Notes: generated by a model not told the origin, from the sequence alone. Positions 36,228-45,823 are shown, numbered from the stretch's first letter. The stretch: DNA of 64,000 bases from Halorarum halophilum (GCF_013401515.1 NZ_CP058529.1:1860001-1924000); one strand, 5' to 3'. Translations and numbers: made by a program.

Positions 36228-37601
36228 CTACAGGTTGGAGTTCCAGGTCTTCACGCCCTGCTGGACCGCCTCCTTCGGCGAGACGTTGTGCGCGTAGCCG
36301 TCGGTGAACCAGGTCCAGTTGCTGGCGGCGTAGAGGTCGGCGTTCGGGAGCTGGGGCCAGTAGGCGAGCTGGTCCTCCTGGGCCATCTCCGTGTACTTCT
36401 TCAGCGTCTTGTCCCAGAGGTCGGAGTTCTGGAGCGCGTCGCCGTTCAGGATGGGGTTGTACGCCGGAAGGTGGCCCGCCTCCGTCCCCCACGAGGGGTT
36501 CTCCTGGGTGATCCACTCCGCGGCGGCGACCGCCTTCTGGACCCGTTCGTCGCTCGCGTCGGAGCTCGCCGGAACGATGATGGTGTGGCTGTCGGCCGTC
36601 GTCGCTAGCTGGGAGGCGTTCGGCGTGATGCGGGGCTTCTGGAAGCCCCAGTTGAAGTCCACCTCGCGCATCACGCCAACGTACCACGTGCCGTTGACCG
36701 TCATGGCGATTTCCTGGTTCTCGAACCCCACCGTCCCCCGGTCCTCGGAGGTGTCGGCCTTGTCCCACTCGCGCTCGCCGGAGACGCTAGCGTAGTACTC
36801 CATCGCCGACAGGCCGGGCCCCTCGTCGAACACCGCCTCGCTCATGTCGTCGTTGAACACGTTCCCGCCGAGCTGTTTGACCGACATGAACCACTGCCGG
36901 AAGCCGCCGCCGCCGCCCCAGTACGGGTCGGGCGTGAACGGTAGCGCGTCCGTGTTCTCCTTGATGGCGTTGCACGCCTCCTCGAACTCGGAGAAGTTCT
37001 GGAACGGCGGCGAGACGCCCGCCTCGTCCATGATGTCCTGGTTGTAGTACAGGCCGACCGGGTGGGAGTCCATCGGTACGGCGTACTGGCTCCCGTCGAG
37101 CGTACAAGCGTTCCAGATGGTCTCGACGTAGTCGTCCGAGGAGATGTGGTCGCTGATGTCCGTCAGCGTGTCCTGGAACCGTCGGAGGTACGACGCGTGC
37201 GAGATCGCCAGGTCGGGGGCGTTCCCGCCGGTCATCGACGTGAACAGCCGGTTGTAGTGTTCGTCCCACGGCGTCCGCTGGCGGTTGATGGTGACGCCCT
37301 CGACCGGTTGTTCCTCGTTGAACTTATCGATGATCGACTTCATAACGGCGCCGTCGCCGCCGGTGAACAGCGTCCAGTAGCTGAGTTCGATGTCGCCACT
37401 TCCGCCGCCACCGCCACCGCCGCCACCGCCGCCGCCGTTTCCGCCACCGCCGCCGATTCCGAAACAGCCGGCGAGCGCGGCCGCACCCGTTACGCCGACC
37501 CCTTCGATGAACCGGCGCCGCTTCGAGCCGGTTCGACCTCCCTGCCCCCCCGACTGGGAGCTGTCACTATCCTGCCCACAATCATTGCTATTCGATAGCA
37601 T
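36228..37601 (-). CDS. Extracellular sugar-binding lipoprotein of the ABC transporter
   Basis: A 457-residue Tat-exported lipoprotein. KRRRFIEG (twin-arginine) and ALAGC (lipobox) are followed by a long poly-glycine linker encoded by a GCC/ACC-type repeat at about 37395-37455. The rest is a family 1 solute-binding protein (NEEQPVEGVTIN, WITQENPSWG). It would capture the sugar outside the cell. The start may be ATG 37601 or the adjacent GTG 37604. A TATA-like TATTATTTA (complement of 37622-37630) sits about 25 bases upstream, implying a leaderless transcript. First gene of the transporter operon. Confidence 0.92.
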   Translation of the reverse strand: MLSNSNDCGQDSDSSQSGGQGGRTGSKRRRFIEGVGVTGAAALAGCFGIGGGGGNGGGGGGGGGGGGSGDIELSYWTLFTGGDGAVMKSIIDKFNEEQPVEGVTINRQRTPWDEHYNRLFTSMTGGNAPDLAISHASYLRRFQDTLTDISDHISSDDYVETIWNACTLDGSQYAVPMDSHPVGLYYNQDIMDEAGVSPPFQNFSEFEEACNAIKENTDALPFTPDPYWGGGGGFRQWFMSVKQLGGNVFNDDMSEAVFDEGPGLSAMEYYASVSGEREWDKADTSEDRGTVGFENQEIAMTVNGTWYVGVMREVDFNWGFQKPRITPNASQLATTADSHTIIVPASSDASDERVQKAVAAAEWITQENPSWGTEAGHLPAYNPILNGDALQNSDLWDKTLKKYTEMAQEDQLAYWPQLPNADLYAASNWTWFTDGYAHNVSPKEAVQQGVKTWNSNL

Positions 37602-37621
37602 CACAGTGTGGTCACGAGTGG

Positions 37622-37630
37622 TAAATAATA
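37622..37630 (-). promoter_or_regulatory. TATA-like box of the sugar-binding protein gene
   Basis: On the minus strand this reads TATTATTTA about 25 bases before ATG 37601. It gives a leaderless start and an independent promoter for the binding protein-permease-permease-YesL operon. Confidence 0.5.
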
Positions 37631-37656
37631 AATGTTCCCCATAGACGGACGGAGCA

Positions 37657-37673
37657 TTCCGGTGCTACCGTTC
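37657..37673. promoter_or_regulatory. Degenerate TTCCG-N7-CGGAA site before the binding-protein gene
   Basis: TTCCGGTGCTACCGTTC keeps 14 of 17 positions of the perfect palindrome found before the IclR gene; only the last three bases differ. A second weak look-alike (TTCCCCATAGACGGAC, 37635-37650) lies between it and the TATA-like box. Weak evidence on its own. Confidence 0.3.
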
Positions 37674-37877
37674 CGTTCATCGGAGACGGATCGAGAGCTA
37701 ATCGGGCCACGTTGCGAACCGACCACGTCGGGAACCGAGGACATTCGGAGGAGTATCGCGGGGGAAACGGGACTCCACTTCGGACGCGGACAGTCGTTAC
37801 GTCCCTGGGTCGGTCGCCGTCGATGCTAGCGGGACTCGTCCCACCGGCGACCGTCCGGAAGATCCGGCCGCCCGACC

Positions 37878-39017
37878 TCAGGTCTGCTGGACCGTGGGTT
37901 CGTGCGTCCGCGACGTCGTCCGGCCGGTGTCGGTCATCACGTTGTTGCCGCTGTTCCGGTCGAAGATGTGCATCTTCGACTCGTCGAAGGTGACGAGGAT
38001 CTCGTCGCCCTCCGCGAAGGCGAAGTCGCCCATCGTGCGCATCCGGAACTCGACGTCGTTCGACTGGAGGTAGAAGTAGTTGTCGTCGCCGACGGGTTCG
38101 TGGACGTCGAGGATCGCGGAGATCACGTTGTCGTCCCCTCGCTCGGCGAACGTCACGTGCTCGGGCCTGATGCCGAGGACGAGGTCGTCGGTCGTCGCCC
38201 GGTCCCGGATCCGGTCCGCGACCTCGCCGCTCACGTCGTAGGAGAACGCCTCGCTCTCCAGCGTGTTCCCGGCGAGCCGGACGTCGAAGAAGTTCATCGA
38301 GGGGCTCCCGACGAAGTCCGCGACGAAGAGGTTCGCCGGCTCGTTGAACACCTCGTCGGGCGTCCCCACCTGCTGGAGTTCGCCCTGGTCGAGGATGACC
38401 ACCCGGTCGCTCATGGTGAGCGCCTCCTCCTGATCGTGGGTCACGTACACCGTCGTCGTCTCCAGGTCGTCCTGGAGGCGCTGGAGTTCGGTCCGCATGT
38501 GTGCCCGGAGTTTGGCGTCGAGGTTCGACAGTGGCTCGTCCATCAGGAACACGGCGGGCTCGCGGACGATGGCGCGGCCTGTCGCGACGCGCTGTTGCTG
38601 GCCGCCGGAGAGGGCGCTCGGCTTCTTCTCCAGCTGGCTCTCGATCCCCATCATCTCGGCCGCGTTCTCGACCCGCTCGTTGATCTCGGCCTTCGAGAGG
38701 TCCGAGGTGAGCTTCAACCCGTAGGACATGTTCTTCCGGACGTTCATGTGCGGGTAGAGAGCGTAGTTCTGGAACACCATCGCGACATCCCGGTCCTGCG
38801 CGGGCACGTCGTTCACCACCCTGTCGCCGATGGAGATCTCCCCGTCGGTGATGTCCTCGAGACCGGCGAGGAGCCGGAGCAGCGTGGACTTGCCGGACCC
38901 GGACGGGCCGACGATCGTGACGAACTCCCCGTCCTCGATATCCAGGTTGAACCCCTCGACTGCCACGATGTCCCCGTCGTATACCTTCCGGACGTCGTCG
39001 AACTGAACCTCACTCAT
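37878..39017 (-). CDS. ABC transporter ATP-binding protein (UgpC/MalK type)
   Basis: A 379-residue ATPase that energises sugar import. Walker A GPSGSGKS (residues 37-44), Q-loop in VFQNYALYPH, signature LSGGQQQR (137-143 region) and Walker B FLMDEP (157-162) are intact. The C-terminal about 130 residues form the TOBE/OB regulatory domain (LGIRPEHVTF). It lies upstream of the binding-protein gene on the same strand with a 273-base gap that holds that gene's promoter. Haloferax has two such ATPases in its pentose locus; here only one is seen. Confidence 0.94.
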   Translation of the reverse strand: MSEVQFDDVRKVYDGDIVAVEGFNLDIEDGEFVTIVGPSGSGKSTLLRLLAGLEDITDGEISIGDRVVNDVPAQDRDVAMVFQNYALYPHMNVRKNMSYGLKLTSDLSKAEINERVENAAEMMGIESQLEKKPSALSGGQQQRVATGRAIVREPAVFLMDEPLSNLDAKLRAHMRTELQRLQDDLETTTVYVTHDQEEALTMSDRVVILDQGELQQVGTPDEVFNEPANLFVADFVGSPSMNFFDVRLAGNTLESEAFSYDVSGEVADRIRDRATTDDLVLGIRPEHVTFAERGDDNVISAILDVHEPVGDDNYFYLQSNDVEFRMRTMGDFAFAEGDEILVTFDESKMHIFDRNSGNNVMTDTGRTTSRTHEPTVQQT

Positions 39018-39140
39018 GCTCTACTCGGAGGAACGCTGGGCTCTTTCCCACATAGCCTTTTTCATTAACTATCAGTCACTTCCGTCCTCGGGTTCTGGAA
39101 TCGGCCCGGTCCGGGGGCGATGCGGGCGGTTTTCCCCGCG

Positions 39141-40007
39141 CTAGACGACCGTGACCTCGTTCACGAGCTCGCCGAGGGAGTCGATCGAGATCGTGACGGT
39201 GTCGCCCTCGCGGAGCGTGAAGTCGTCCTCGGGGACGAGCGACGTCCCGGTCATCAGCACCGCGAGCTCCGGCACCGCGTTGTGGCGCGTGAAGTAGGAG
39301 ACCAGCTCCTCGCACGTCCGGTGCATCTTCGCGGTCGAGGTCCCGTCGTCGTACAGGGACTCGCCGTCGCGGGTGATGGTCATGTTCATCGTGAGGTCGT
39401 GCGGGTCGGGCACTGCGTCGACCGGCGTGATTCCGGGTCCGAGCGAACAGCAGCGGTCGTACACCTTGGCCTGCGGCAGGAACAGCGGGTTCTCGCCCTC
39501 GATCGACCGGCTGCTCATGTCGTTTCCGATGGTGTACCCGACCGTCTCGCCCCGGTAGAGGACGATACCGAGCTCCGGCTCGGGGACGTCCCAGGTGGAG
39601 TCGCTTCGGATGCCGACCTGCTCACCGGGTCCGACGGTCCGGCTCGCGGTCGCCTTGAAGAAGAGCTCCGGGCGGTCCGAGTTGTACACGTCCATGTACA
39701 CGTCCGGCCTATCGCTCTCCTCCTCGCGCGCCGCCTCGCTGATCTCGTAGGTGACGCCCGCGGCCCACACCTCGTCCGGCGAGAGCGGTCGGACGAGGTC
39801 GTCCTCGATCCCCGTCGCCGGGAGCTCCTCCGCGGATGACGTGAGTCGTTCGGTAATCTCGGTCAGGCCGGTCCCGCTCAGCCGCGAGGCGTTCGCGAGT
39901 TCGCGGAAGGACTCCACAGGGGTGTCCGACGTCCCGAGATCGTACGTCCTGTCGTCGGCTCTGACGACCAGTCCAACGTCCGGCGTGTCGACTTGGTAAT
40001 ACTGCAT
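39141..40007 (-). CDS. xacE: FAH-family 2-keto-3-deoxypentonate dehydratase-like protein
   Basis: A 288-residue fumarylacetoacetate-hydrolase-fold protein. Metal ligands fit Glu143 and Glu145 in PEPELG, with GNDMSSR (Asp163) and Lys181 in PQAKVYD. Haloarchaeal and Sulfolobus relatives dehydrate 2-keto-3-deoxy-pentonate to 2-oxoglutarate semialdehyde (XacE, KdaD). With the neighbouring ALDH and enolase-superfamily genes this is the natural assignment, though FAH proteins vary widely in activity. A TATA-like GATTTAAGG (complement of about 40031-40039) precedes ATG 40007 by about 27 bases. Confidence 0.8.
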   Translation of the reverse strand: MQYYQVDTPDVGLVVRADDRTYDLGTSDTPVESFRELANASRLSGTGLTEITERLTSSAEELPATGIEDDLVRPLSPDEVWAAGVTYEISEAAREEESDRPDVYMDVYNSDRPELFFKATASRTVGPGEQVGIRSDSTWDVPEPELGIVLYRGETVGYTIGNDMSSRSIEGENPLFLPQAKVYDRCCSLGPGITPVDAVPDPHDLTMNMTITRDGESLYDDGTSTAKMHRTCEELVSYFTRHNAVPELAVLMTGTSLVPEDDFTLREGDTVTISIDSLGELVNEVTVV

Positions 40008-40365
40008 GTACAGGGTACGCGTGGAGTTCGACCTTAAATCATTGGTCGGATACCCCCGCGATTTTCCGTCAACAGCGCGTCAGTCCGGCGGTTCCGTCCT
40101 CCGGTATTCGGAACGATCTCCCCCTCGGACGGGATTCGCTCCACAATGCGGCACGAGCGACGGTTTCGGTGGCCCGTCCCGGTCGCGCTCGGCGGGACCG
40201 AGCACGGCGATGGCGAGTACGGGCCGGCCGCGACGGGCGGCGGAACGGTCGAAACGTGACCGGTCGAGGGCGATCGTTCCGAACTGTGGGACCCACCTTC
40301 GCCGATGGTGGCTCGGTGACGGGCTGGCCCTCCGTCGCGCGTCCACTGGGGGACGACTCCAGTCG
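40008..40365. other. 358-base interval between GH127 and FAH genes, with inverted repeats
   Basis: No gene is evident. TTCGGAACGATC (40107-40118) and GATCGTTCCGAA (40272-40283) form a perfect 12-base inverted repeat 153 bases apart, with partial matches extending beyond. GTTCCG/CGGAAC half-sites at 40091-40114 resemble the locus operator half-sites but with a 12-base centre. The 5' end holds the FAH promoter. Confidence 0.45.
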
Positions 40366-42315
40366 CTACCGCCCCTTCGCCGCGTCGACCCAGACCCGCA
40401 TGGCCGACGCCTCCCGGTTGTCCCAGGCGTAGTACGGAACGGCCGTGAACGACGCCGACTCCACCTCGCAGTCGTCCGCCGGTCGGTAGAGTTCGTCCGC
40501 CCACTCCTCCACCCGGGGCGCGACGGCGTCGCCGGAGAGGACCGTCACCCCGCCGAGCAGATCCTCGTCGAACTCGGCCGTGACGTCGGAGTCGGTTGGA
40601 ACCCGCAGGTGGTGGAGCGGTCGGTCGTTGTCGACGCCCTCCAGGCAGTACACCAGCGGACCCCGCCGGAGCGCCACGCGACCGGCGTCCGCCTCGACCT
40701 CGGGGTGGGCGACGAGTCGCTCGACCGGCATCGGGAGCGAGAGCGCGACGGTGTCGCCCGCGCGCCACTTGCGGTCGAGCGTGGCGTAGCCGCCGGTCGC
40801 GTCGATCGGGACGGGGTCGCCGTTCACCGCGAGCGACGGGTCGTCACACCACCCGGGTAAGCGCAAGTTAAGATCGAACTCGGCCGTTCCCGCCGACCCG
40901 TCGACGGCCTCGACCTCGACGGTGACGTCGCCGTCCCAGGGGTAGTCCGTCCACTGGGAGAGCGTCACCGCCGTCCCGCCGATGTCGACGTCGGCCCACC
41001 CCTCCACGAAGAGGTCGACGTACGCGGCACCGTCGCCCGCGGCGTACACGTACCGTTCGAGCGAGGCGAGCAGGCGGGCGACGTTCGGCGGACAGCAGGC
41101 GCAGTCGAACCAGCCCGCGCGGTGGTGATCGCCGTCGCTCTCCAGCGGGTTCTCGTAGAAGAACTCCGTCCCGTCGAGCGAGACGCCCGCGAGGAAGCCG
41201 TTGTACAGCGCCGTCTCGAGCGCGTCGACGAAGCGTGACTCGCCGGTGAGCCGCGCCATCCGCTCGTTCCACATGACGCTCCCGACGGCGGCGCACGTCT
41301 CGGCGTAGGCGGTCGCGTTCGGGAGGTCGTAGTCGTCGGTGAACCCCTCGTGTGCGCGCTCCGGGCCGATGCCGCCGGTGACGTACGACCGTCTGGTGGT
41401 CACGTTCTCCCAGAGGCGTTCGAGCGCCTCGCGGAGTTCCTCGTCGCCCGCACCCGCCAGCAGGAGGTCCGTGGCGCCGCTGTAGAGGTACATCGCTCGG
41501 ACGGCGTGGCCCTCGGCGGTCGACTGCTGGCGGAGGGGCGCGTGGTCCTGGGCGTACCGGCGGTCGTGCGCGCCGTCGTCGTCCAGGAACACCGACCGGG
41601 TTCCCTCGTCGACGTCGGCAGAGCCGGCGATCTCGTCCAGGTTCAGCGTCTCCCACTTTAGCCTCGAGTCGGGCGCGCCCCGCCGGTCGACGAAGAACTC
41701 CGCGAGGTCGAGGTAGCGCCGCTCGCCGGTGACGCGGGAGAGTTCGACGAGCGCGAGTTCGATCCCCTCGTGGCCGGGGACGCCGTCGCGCCCGTCCGGC
41801 CCGAAGACCCCGTCCACGTGGTCGGCGAGGGCGAGGGCGACGTCCAGCAGCGACGTCCCGCCGGTGACCTCGTGGTGGGCGACAGCGGCCTCGATGAGGT
41901 GGCCGGCGCAGTACAGTTCGTGCATCATCGCCAGGTTCGTCCACTTCCGGTCGGGTTCGACGAGCTGGAAGTACGTGTCGAGGTAGCCGTCCGGTTCCTG
42001 TGCGGCAGCGACGAGGGAGACGACGCGGTCGAGGCGTTCACGCCGCTCAGGCGTCGGCTCGCTCGCCTGTGCGTAGCTCGCCGCCTCGATCCACTTGTAG
42101 GCGTCCGAGTCCTCGAACCACATCCCCTCGAACTCGCCGCCGTCGCCCGCGGCCCGCCGGAAGTTGTCCAGGCAGCCGCCCGCCTCCAGCTGCTCATACT
42201 GGTGGTCGACGGTGACGTCGCGGTTGACCTCCCGCCGCGGCGACCAGAAGTCGTCGTCGATGGTGACCGCCGTTAGGGGAAGCCGTCGAAGCGGCGCTCG
42301 TTCGGAGTCGGTCAT
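40366..42315 (-). CDS. GH127 beta-L-arabinofuranosidase
   Basis: A 649-residue glycosidase of family 127, without signal peptide. The zinc and nucleophile residues of characterised HypBA1 are all recognisable: Glu339 and Cys341 in AYAETCAAVG, and Cys407/Cys408 in DCACCPPN, with Cys407 the expected nucleophile. Other segments typical of the family are GYLDTYFQL and MHELYCAGHL. The enzyme releases beta-L-arabinofuranose from oligosaccharides such as arabinobiose. It is divergent from the ALDH gene, with an IclR-type palindrome between them. Confidence 0.9.
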   Translation of the reverse strand: MTDSERAPLRRLPLTAVTIDDDFWSPRREVNRDVTVDHQYEQLEAGGCLDNFRRAAGDGGEFEGMWFEDSDAYKWIEAASYAQASEPTPERRERLDRVVSLVAAAQEPDGYLDTYFQLVEPDRKWTNLAMMHELYCAGHLIEAAVAHHEVTGGTSLLDVALALADHVDGVFGPDGRDGVPGHEGIELALVELSRVTGERRYLDLAEFFVDRRGAPDSRLKWETLNLDEIAGSADVDEGTRSVFLDDDGAHDRRYAQDHAPLRQQSTAEGHAVRAMYLYSGATDLLLAGAGDEELREALERLWENVTTRRSYVTGGIGPERAHEGFTDDYDLPNATAYAETCAAVGSVMWNERMARLTGESRFVDALETALYNGFLAGVSLDGTEFFYENPLESDGDHHRAGWFDCACCPPNVARLLASLERYVYAAGDGAAYVDLFVEGWADVDIGGTAVTLSQWTDYPWDGDVTVEVEAVDGSAGTAEFDLNLRLPGWCDDPSLAVNGDPVPIDATGGYATLDRKWRAGDTVALSLPMPVERLVAHPEVEADAGRVALRRGPLVYCLEGVDNDRPLHHLRVPTDSDVTAEFDEDLLGGVTVLSGDAVAPRVEEWADELYRPADDCEVESASFTAVPYYAWDNREASAMRVWVDAAKGR

Positions 42316-42380
42316 CTGATGCGTGACGGGTCAGCGTCGGGACGCATAGGTGTTCGGGACGTCGTCGAACCGTATCGAGA

Positions 42381-42397
42381 TTCCGCCTAGACCGTAA
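42381..42397. promoter_or_regulatory. Putative IclR/XacR operator before the ALDH gene
   Basis: TTCCGCCTAGACCGTAA differs from TTCCG-N7-CGGAA at one base. It ends 33 bases before ATG 42431, immediately upstream of where a TATA/BRE element would lie for a leaderless ALDH mRNA (a CGTATGG at about 42402). That position suits an activator. It also lies 66 bases from the GH127 start. Confidence 0.5.
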
Positions 42398-42430
42398 GAA
42401 CCGTATGGGTGAGCGAGAGAAGTACTAGCG

Positions 42431-43879
42431 ATGACGGACACAGAACGGAACTACGTCGACGGGATCTGGACGGAGAGCGAGACGGGGGAGACGTTCGACG
42501 TCGAGAACCCGGCGGACCCGAGCGAGGTCGTGACCCGCTATCAGCAGTCGAACGAGGCCGACGCCGAGGAGGCCGTCGAGGCCGCCGCGGCAGCACAGGC
42601 CGAGTGGGAGCGCACCCCCGGCCCCGAGCGCGGGGCCGTACTCCGGGAGACGGGGAACATCCTCGCCGACCGCAAGGACGAGCTGACCGACCTGCTCATC
42701 GCCGAGGAGGGGAAGGCCCGGCCCGAGGCGGCCGGCGAGGTCCAGCGCGCCATCGACATCTTCTACTACTACGCGGGGAAGGCCGCGGACCTCGGCGGCA
42801 CCGTCAAGAGCCCGAGCGCCGCCGACAAGACGCTGTACACCCGCAAGGAGGCCGTCGGCGTCGCCGCGCTCGTCACCCCCTGGAACTACCCGATCGCCAT
42901 CCCCGCCTGGAAGCTCGCGCCAGCGCTCGCGGCCGGTAACTCGGTCGTGCTCAACCCGGCCTCGGACGCCCCCGGCGTCGTCGTCGCCCTCGCGGAGGCC
43001 CTCGACGAGGCCGGCCTCCCCGACGGCGTCCTCAACGTCGTCACCGGTCCCGGCAGCGTCGTCGCCGACACGTTCGTCGGCCACGACGACGTCGACGCCG
43101 TGTCGTTCACCGGCAGCGGGAAGACCGGCCGGATCGTCTACGACAAGGCCACCGACTCTGGAAAGCGGGTCCAGACCGAACTCGGCGGCAAGAACCCGAC
43201 CATCGTCTCCGAGACCGCGGACCCCGCCGAGGCGGCGGAGATCGTCGCGTCCGGCGGCTTCGGCACGACGGGCCAGTCCTGTACGGCCTGTTCCCGCGCC
43301 ATCGTCCACGATGACGTGTACGACGAGTTCGTCGACGAACTCGTCGCCGAGGCCGAGGCCATCGACATCGGGCCCGGCACCGACCACGAGATGGGGCCGC
43401 AGGTGAACCAGGACGAACTGGACTCGACGCTCGAGTACATCGACGTCGCGGAGACCGAGGGCGCCACACTCGAGACCGGCGGCGGCCAGCCGGAGGGCGA
43501 CGAACTCGGTGACGGCTACTTCGTCGAGCCGACCGTGTTCACCGACGTCGAGTCTGACTACCGCATCGCCCAGGAGGAGGTGTTCGGCCCGGTCGTCGCG
43601 GTCATCCGCGTGAGCGACTTCGAGGAGGCGATGACGGTCGCCAACGACGTCGACTACGGCCTCTCGGCCTCCATCGTCACCGACAGCCACTCCGAGGCCA
43701 ACCGCTTCATCGACGACATCGAGGCGGGGGTCGCCAAGGTGAACGAGAAGACCACCGGCCTGGAGCTCCACGTCCCCTTCGGCGGGTTCAAGCAGTCCTC
43801 CAGCGAGACCTGGCGCGAACAGGGTGACGCCGGGATGGAGTTCTACACCATCGAGAAGACCGTCTACGACGGCTACTGA
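42431..43879 (+). CDS. xacF: Aldehyde dehydrogenase, probable 2-oxoglutarate semialdehyde dehydrogenase
   Basis: A 482-residue NAD(P)-dependent ALDH. General base Glu250 is in QTELGGKNP and nucleophile Cys284 in TGQSCTACS; PWNYP and FTGSGKTG form the cofactor site. In the oxidative pentose route this enzyme makes 2-oxoglutarate, and XacF does so in Haloferax. One oddity: the usual LKPA lysine that contacts the adenosine ribose is replaced by Asn in VLNPASD (about residue 175), which could change cofactor preference. It is divergent from GH127 and convergent with GH51. Confidence 0.9.
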   Translation: MTDTERNYVDGIWTESETGETFDVENPADPSEVVTRYQQSNEADAEEAVEAAAAAQAEWERTPGPERGAVLRETGNILADRKDELTDLLIAEEGKARPEAAGEVQRAIDIFYYYAGKAADLGGTVKSPSAADKTLYTRKEAVGVAALVTPWNYPIAIPAWKLAPALAAGNSVVLNPASDAPGVVVALAEALDEAGLPDGVLNVVTGPGSVVADTFVGHDDVDAVSFTGSGKTGRIVYDKATDSGKRVQTELGGKNPTIVSETADPAEAAEIVASGGFGTTGQSCTACSRAIVHDDVYDEFVDELVAEAEAIDIGPGTDHEMGPQVNQDELDSTLEYIDVAETEGATLETGGGQPEGDELGDGYFVEPTVFTDVESDYRIAQEEVFGPVVAVIRVSDFEEAMTVANDVDYGLSASIVTDSHSEANRFIDDIEAGVAKVNEKTTGLELHVPFGGFKQSSSETWREQGDAGMEFYTIEKTVYDGY

Positions 43880-44155
43880 ACGGTCCGGTCGGCCTCTCAA
43901 CCCGCTTCGTTTCTCGCGATCGTTCGTTTTCCGCACCTGGTAGTCAGCGTGGAGAACGGGAACTGTTCACTACGCACGTACTATCCGCCGGTATTACCGC
44001 CACGCCCCCTACAACACGTGTCGACGTCGCCCAGGTCGAGCGTCCGAGGGCGTTCGTGGGGTCGGTGTTCGCCGCTGCTCGGGCAGCACGGTCACTGGAA
44101 CTCCGCTCCGATCGGCGGCGATATCGAGAGGAGAAACCGGCCGCGACGGGCGGGC

Positions 44156-45655
44156 CTACCGAACGGAGATGCCGGCCACTGTCGACGGCGCCAGGTCCGC
44201 GGTGAGCGTCCCGTCGTCGTCGATCGAGACGTCCAGTTCCTCGGCCCCGAACTCGTCGGCGTTGTCGGCGTCGACCTCGACGTCGGGGTCGTGCTCGGCG
44301 AACAGCACGTTCGCGTCGACGTCGCCGTCGGCCGGCGCCGCGCCCTCGAGTCGGACCTCGACCGTGTGGCCCTCGCGGCAGTCGAGGTTCGTGACGGTGA
44401 CGTACGTCCCGTCGCCGTCGATCGACGCCGACGCGCCGACGAGCGGCAATTCGTCGTCCTCAAGTTCCCGTGCGGGCGTGTCGACGGACGTCCGGACCGC
44501 CTCGTTGCCCTTGTGCGGGGCGTACAGGTCGAAGACGTGGTAGGTCGGTCGCGCCCAGGCGTCGTCGCCGTCGGTCTCCACGAGGCACTGGAGCACGTTG
44601 ACGGTCTGGGCGATGTTGGACATCGTCATCACGTCGCTGTGGTGGTTGAAGACGTCGAGGACGGCCGCCGCCGACAGCGCGTCGAGGACGGTCCCCGGCT
44701 GTTCGAGCCCGTTCGACGCGACGGCGTCGAGGTGCCACGCGCCCCACTCGTCGATGATGACGCCGATGTCGCGGGTCGTCGCCACCGCGTTGATCGCCGC
44801 CGCGATCCGCTCGATGTGCTCGTCCATCTCGAGGGCCTCGGCGAGGAACCGATCGTACTGGTCCTCGTCGGCGTCGGCGACGGTCATCTCCCGCCCGTAG
44901 TAGTGGTGCAGCGTGAGGTGGTCGAGCGGGAAGTCGACGCCCCAGGCGGTGTGGCCGATCTCCTCCATGAAGCGCCGGTTCCACTCGTGACCCTCGAAGC
45001 CGCAGGCGATGAGTTCGAGGTCGTGATCGAGCATCAGGTTGTCCATGGACCCGACGTAGGTCGCGTACCGGCGGTACTCCCGCGCGTACTGCTCGGGCGT
45101 CATCTGCCCGCCGCAGCCCCAGTTCTCGTTGCCGAGCCCCCAGTAGCGCACGCCGTAGGGCTCCTCGTGTCCGTTCTCCCGGCGGCGGTCCGCGAGCTCC
45201 GTATTGCCGTCGTAGTTGCAGTACTCCACCCAGTCGGCGGCCTCCTGCGGGTCCCCCGAGCCGATGTTCGCCGCGAGGTACGGCTCGGTCCCGATCCGCT
45301 CGCACAGCTGCAGGAACTCGTCGGTGCCGAAGCGGTTGGACTCCTCGGGGATCTCGTCGCGCCCCTGCGCCCAGAAGAGGTTCCGTCGGCGCGGCCGGTC
45401 CTCCTGGGGACCGACGCCGTCCTCCCAGTGGTAGTCGTCCGCGAAACACCCGCCGGGCCAGCGGAGGACGGGGATCTCGAGGTCCGCGAGGAGCGAGACG
45501 ACGTCCTCGCGGAACTCGCCGTCGCCGGCGCCGTCGGCGGTCCAGAGCCCGTCGTAGACACACCGGCCCAGGTGCTCGGAGAAGTGGCCGTGCATCTCCG
45601 GCGCTATCTCGTCGATACCCGCCTCAGTGTGAACTGTGACACGTGCGTCTGCCAT
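44156..45655 (-). CDS. GH51 alpha-L-arabinofuranosidase
   Basis: A 499-residue cytoplasmic alpha-N-arabinofuranosidase. The acid/base Glu177 lies in GLGNENWG and the nucleophile Glu303 in IIDEWGAW; RWPGGCFADDYHW is the typical substrate-site loop. A C-terminal beta domain follows (VTVTNLDCREGHTVEV). There is no signal peptide, so it acts on imported oligosaccharides. ATG 45655 was chosen because the upstream frame has no conserved sequence and a TATA-like box lies just before it. Divergent from the enolase-superfamily gene, sharing a 462-base regulatory region. Confidence 0.93.
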   Translation of the reverse strand: MADARVTVHTEAGIDEIAPEMHGHFSEHLGRCVYDGLWTADGAGDGEFREDVVSLLADLEIPVLRWPGGCFADDYHWEDGVGPQEDRPRRRNLFWAQGRDEIPEESNRFGTDEFLQLCERIGTEPYLAANIGSGDPQEAADWVEYCNYDGNTELADRRRENGHEEPYGVRYWGLGNENWGCGGQMTPEQYAREYRRYATYVGSMDNLMLDHDLELIACGFEGHEWNRRFMEEIGHTAWGVDFPLDHLTLHHYYGREMTVADADEDQYDRFLAEALEMDEHIERIAAAINAVATTRDIGVIIDEWGAWHLDAVASNGLEQPGTVLDALSAAAVLDVFNHHSDVMTMSNIAQTVNVLQCLVETDGDDAWARPTYHVFDLYAPHKGNEAVRTSVDTPARELEDDELPLVGASASIDGDGTYVTVTNLDCREGHTVEVRLEGAAPADGDVDANVLFAEHDPDVEVDADNADEFGAEELDVSIDDDGTLTADLAPSTVAGISVR

Positions 45656-45682
45656 GTACCGTTGGGGTCTTTCCCGGAAACT

Positions 45683-45690
45683 GTATAAAT
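45683..45690 (-). promoter_or_regulatory. TATA-like box of the GH51 gene
   Basis: On the minus strand this reads ATTTATAC, 28-35 bases before ATG 45655, so the 5' leader would be short or absent. It supports this start codon. Confidence 0.5.
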
Positions 45691-45789
45691 TGACCGATTC
45701 CACCAACTGGCCCGACAGGTAGCGCGGTGGACGGAACCGGTACTCGTCCGATCGAGCGAAGATCCCCGCCGACGGGGCGACCGACAGAG

Positions 45790-45806
45790 TTCCGGCCACA
45801 CCGGAA
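45790..45806. promoter_or_regulatory. Putative IclR/XacR operator, GH51 side
   Basis: TTCCGGCCACACCGGAA has perfect six-base arms around a five-base centre and fits the 17-base motif. It lies about 100 bases upstream of the GH51 TATA-like box and about 310 bases before the dehydratase start. Confidence 0.5.
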
Positions 45807-45823
45807 ACCACCGGCCCGCCGAA

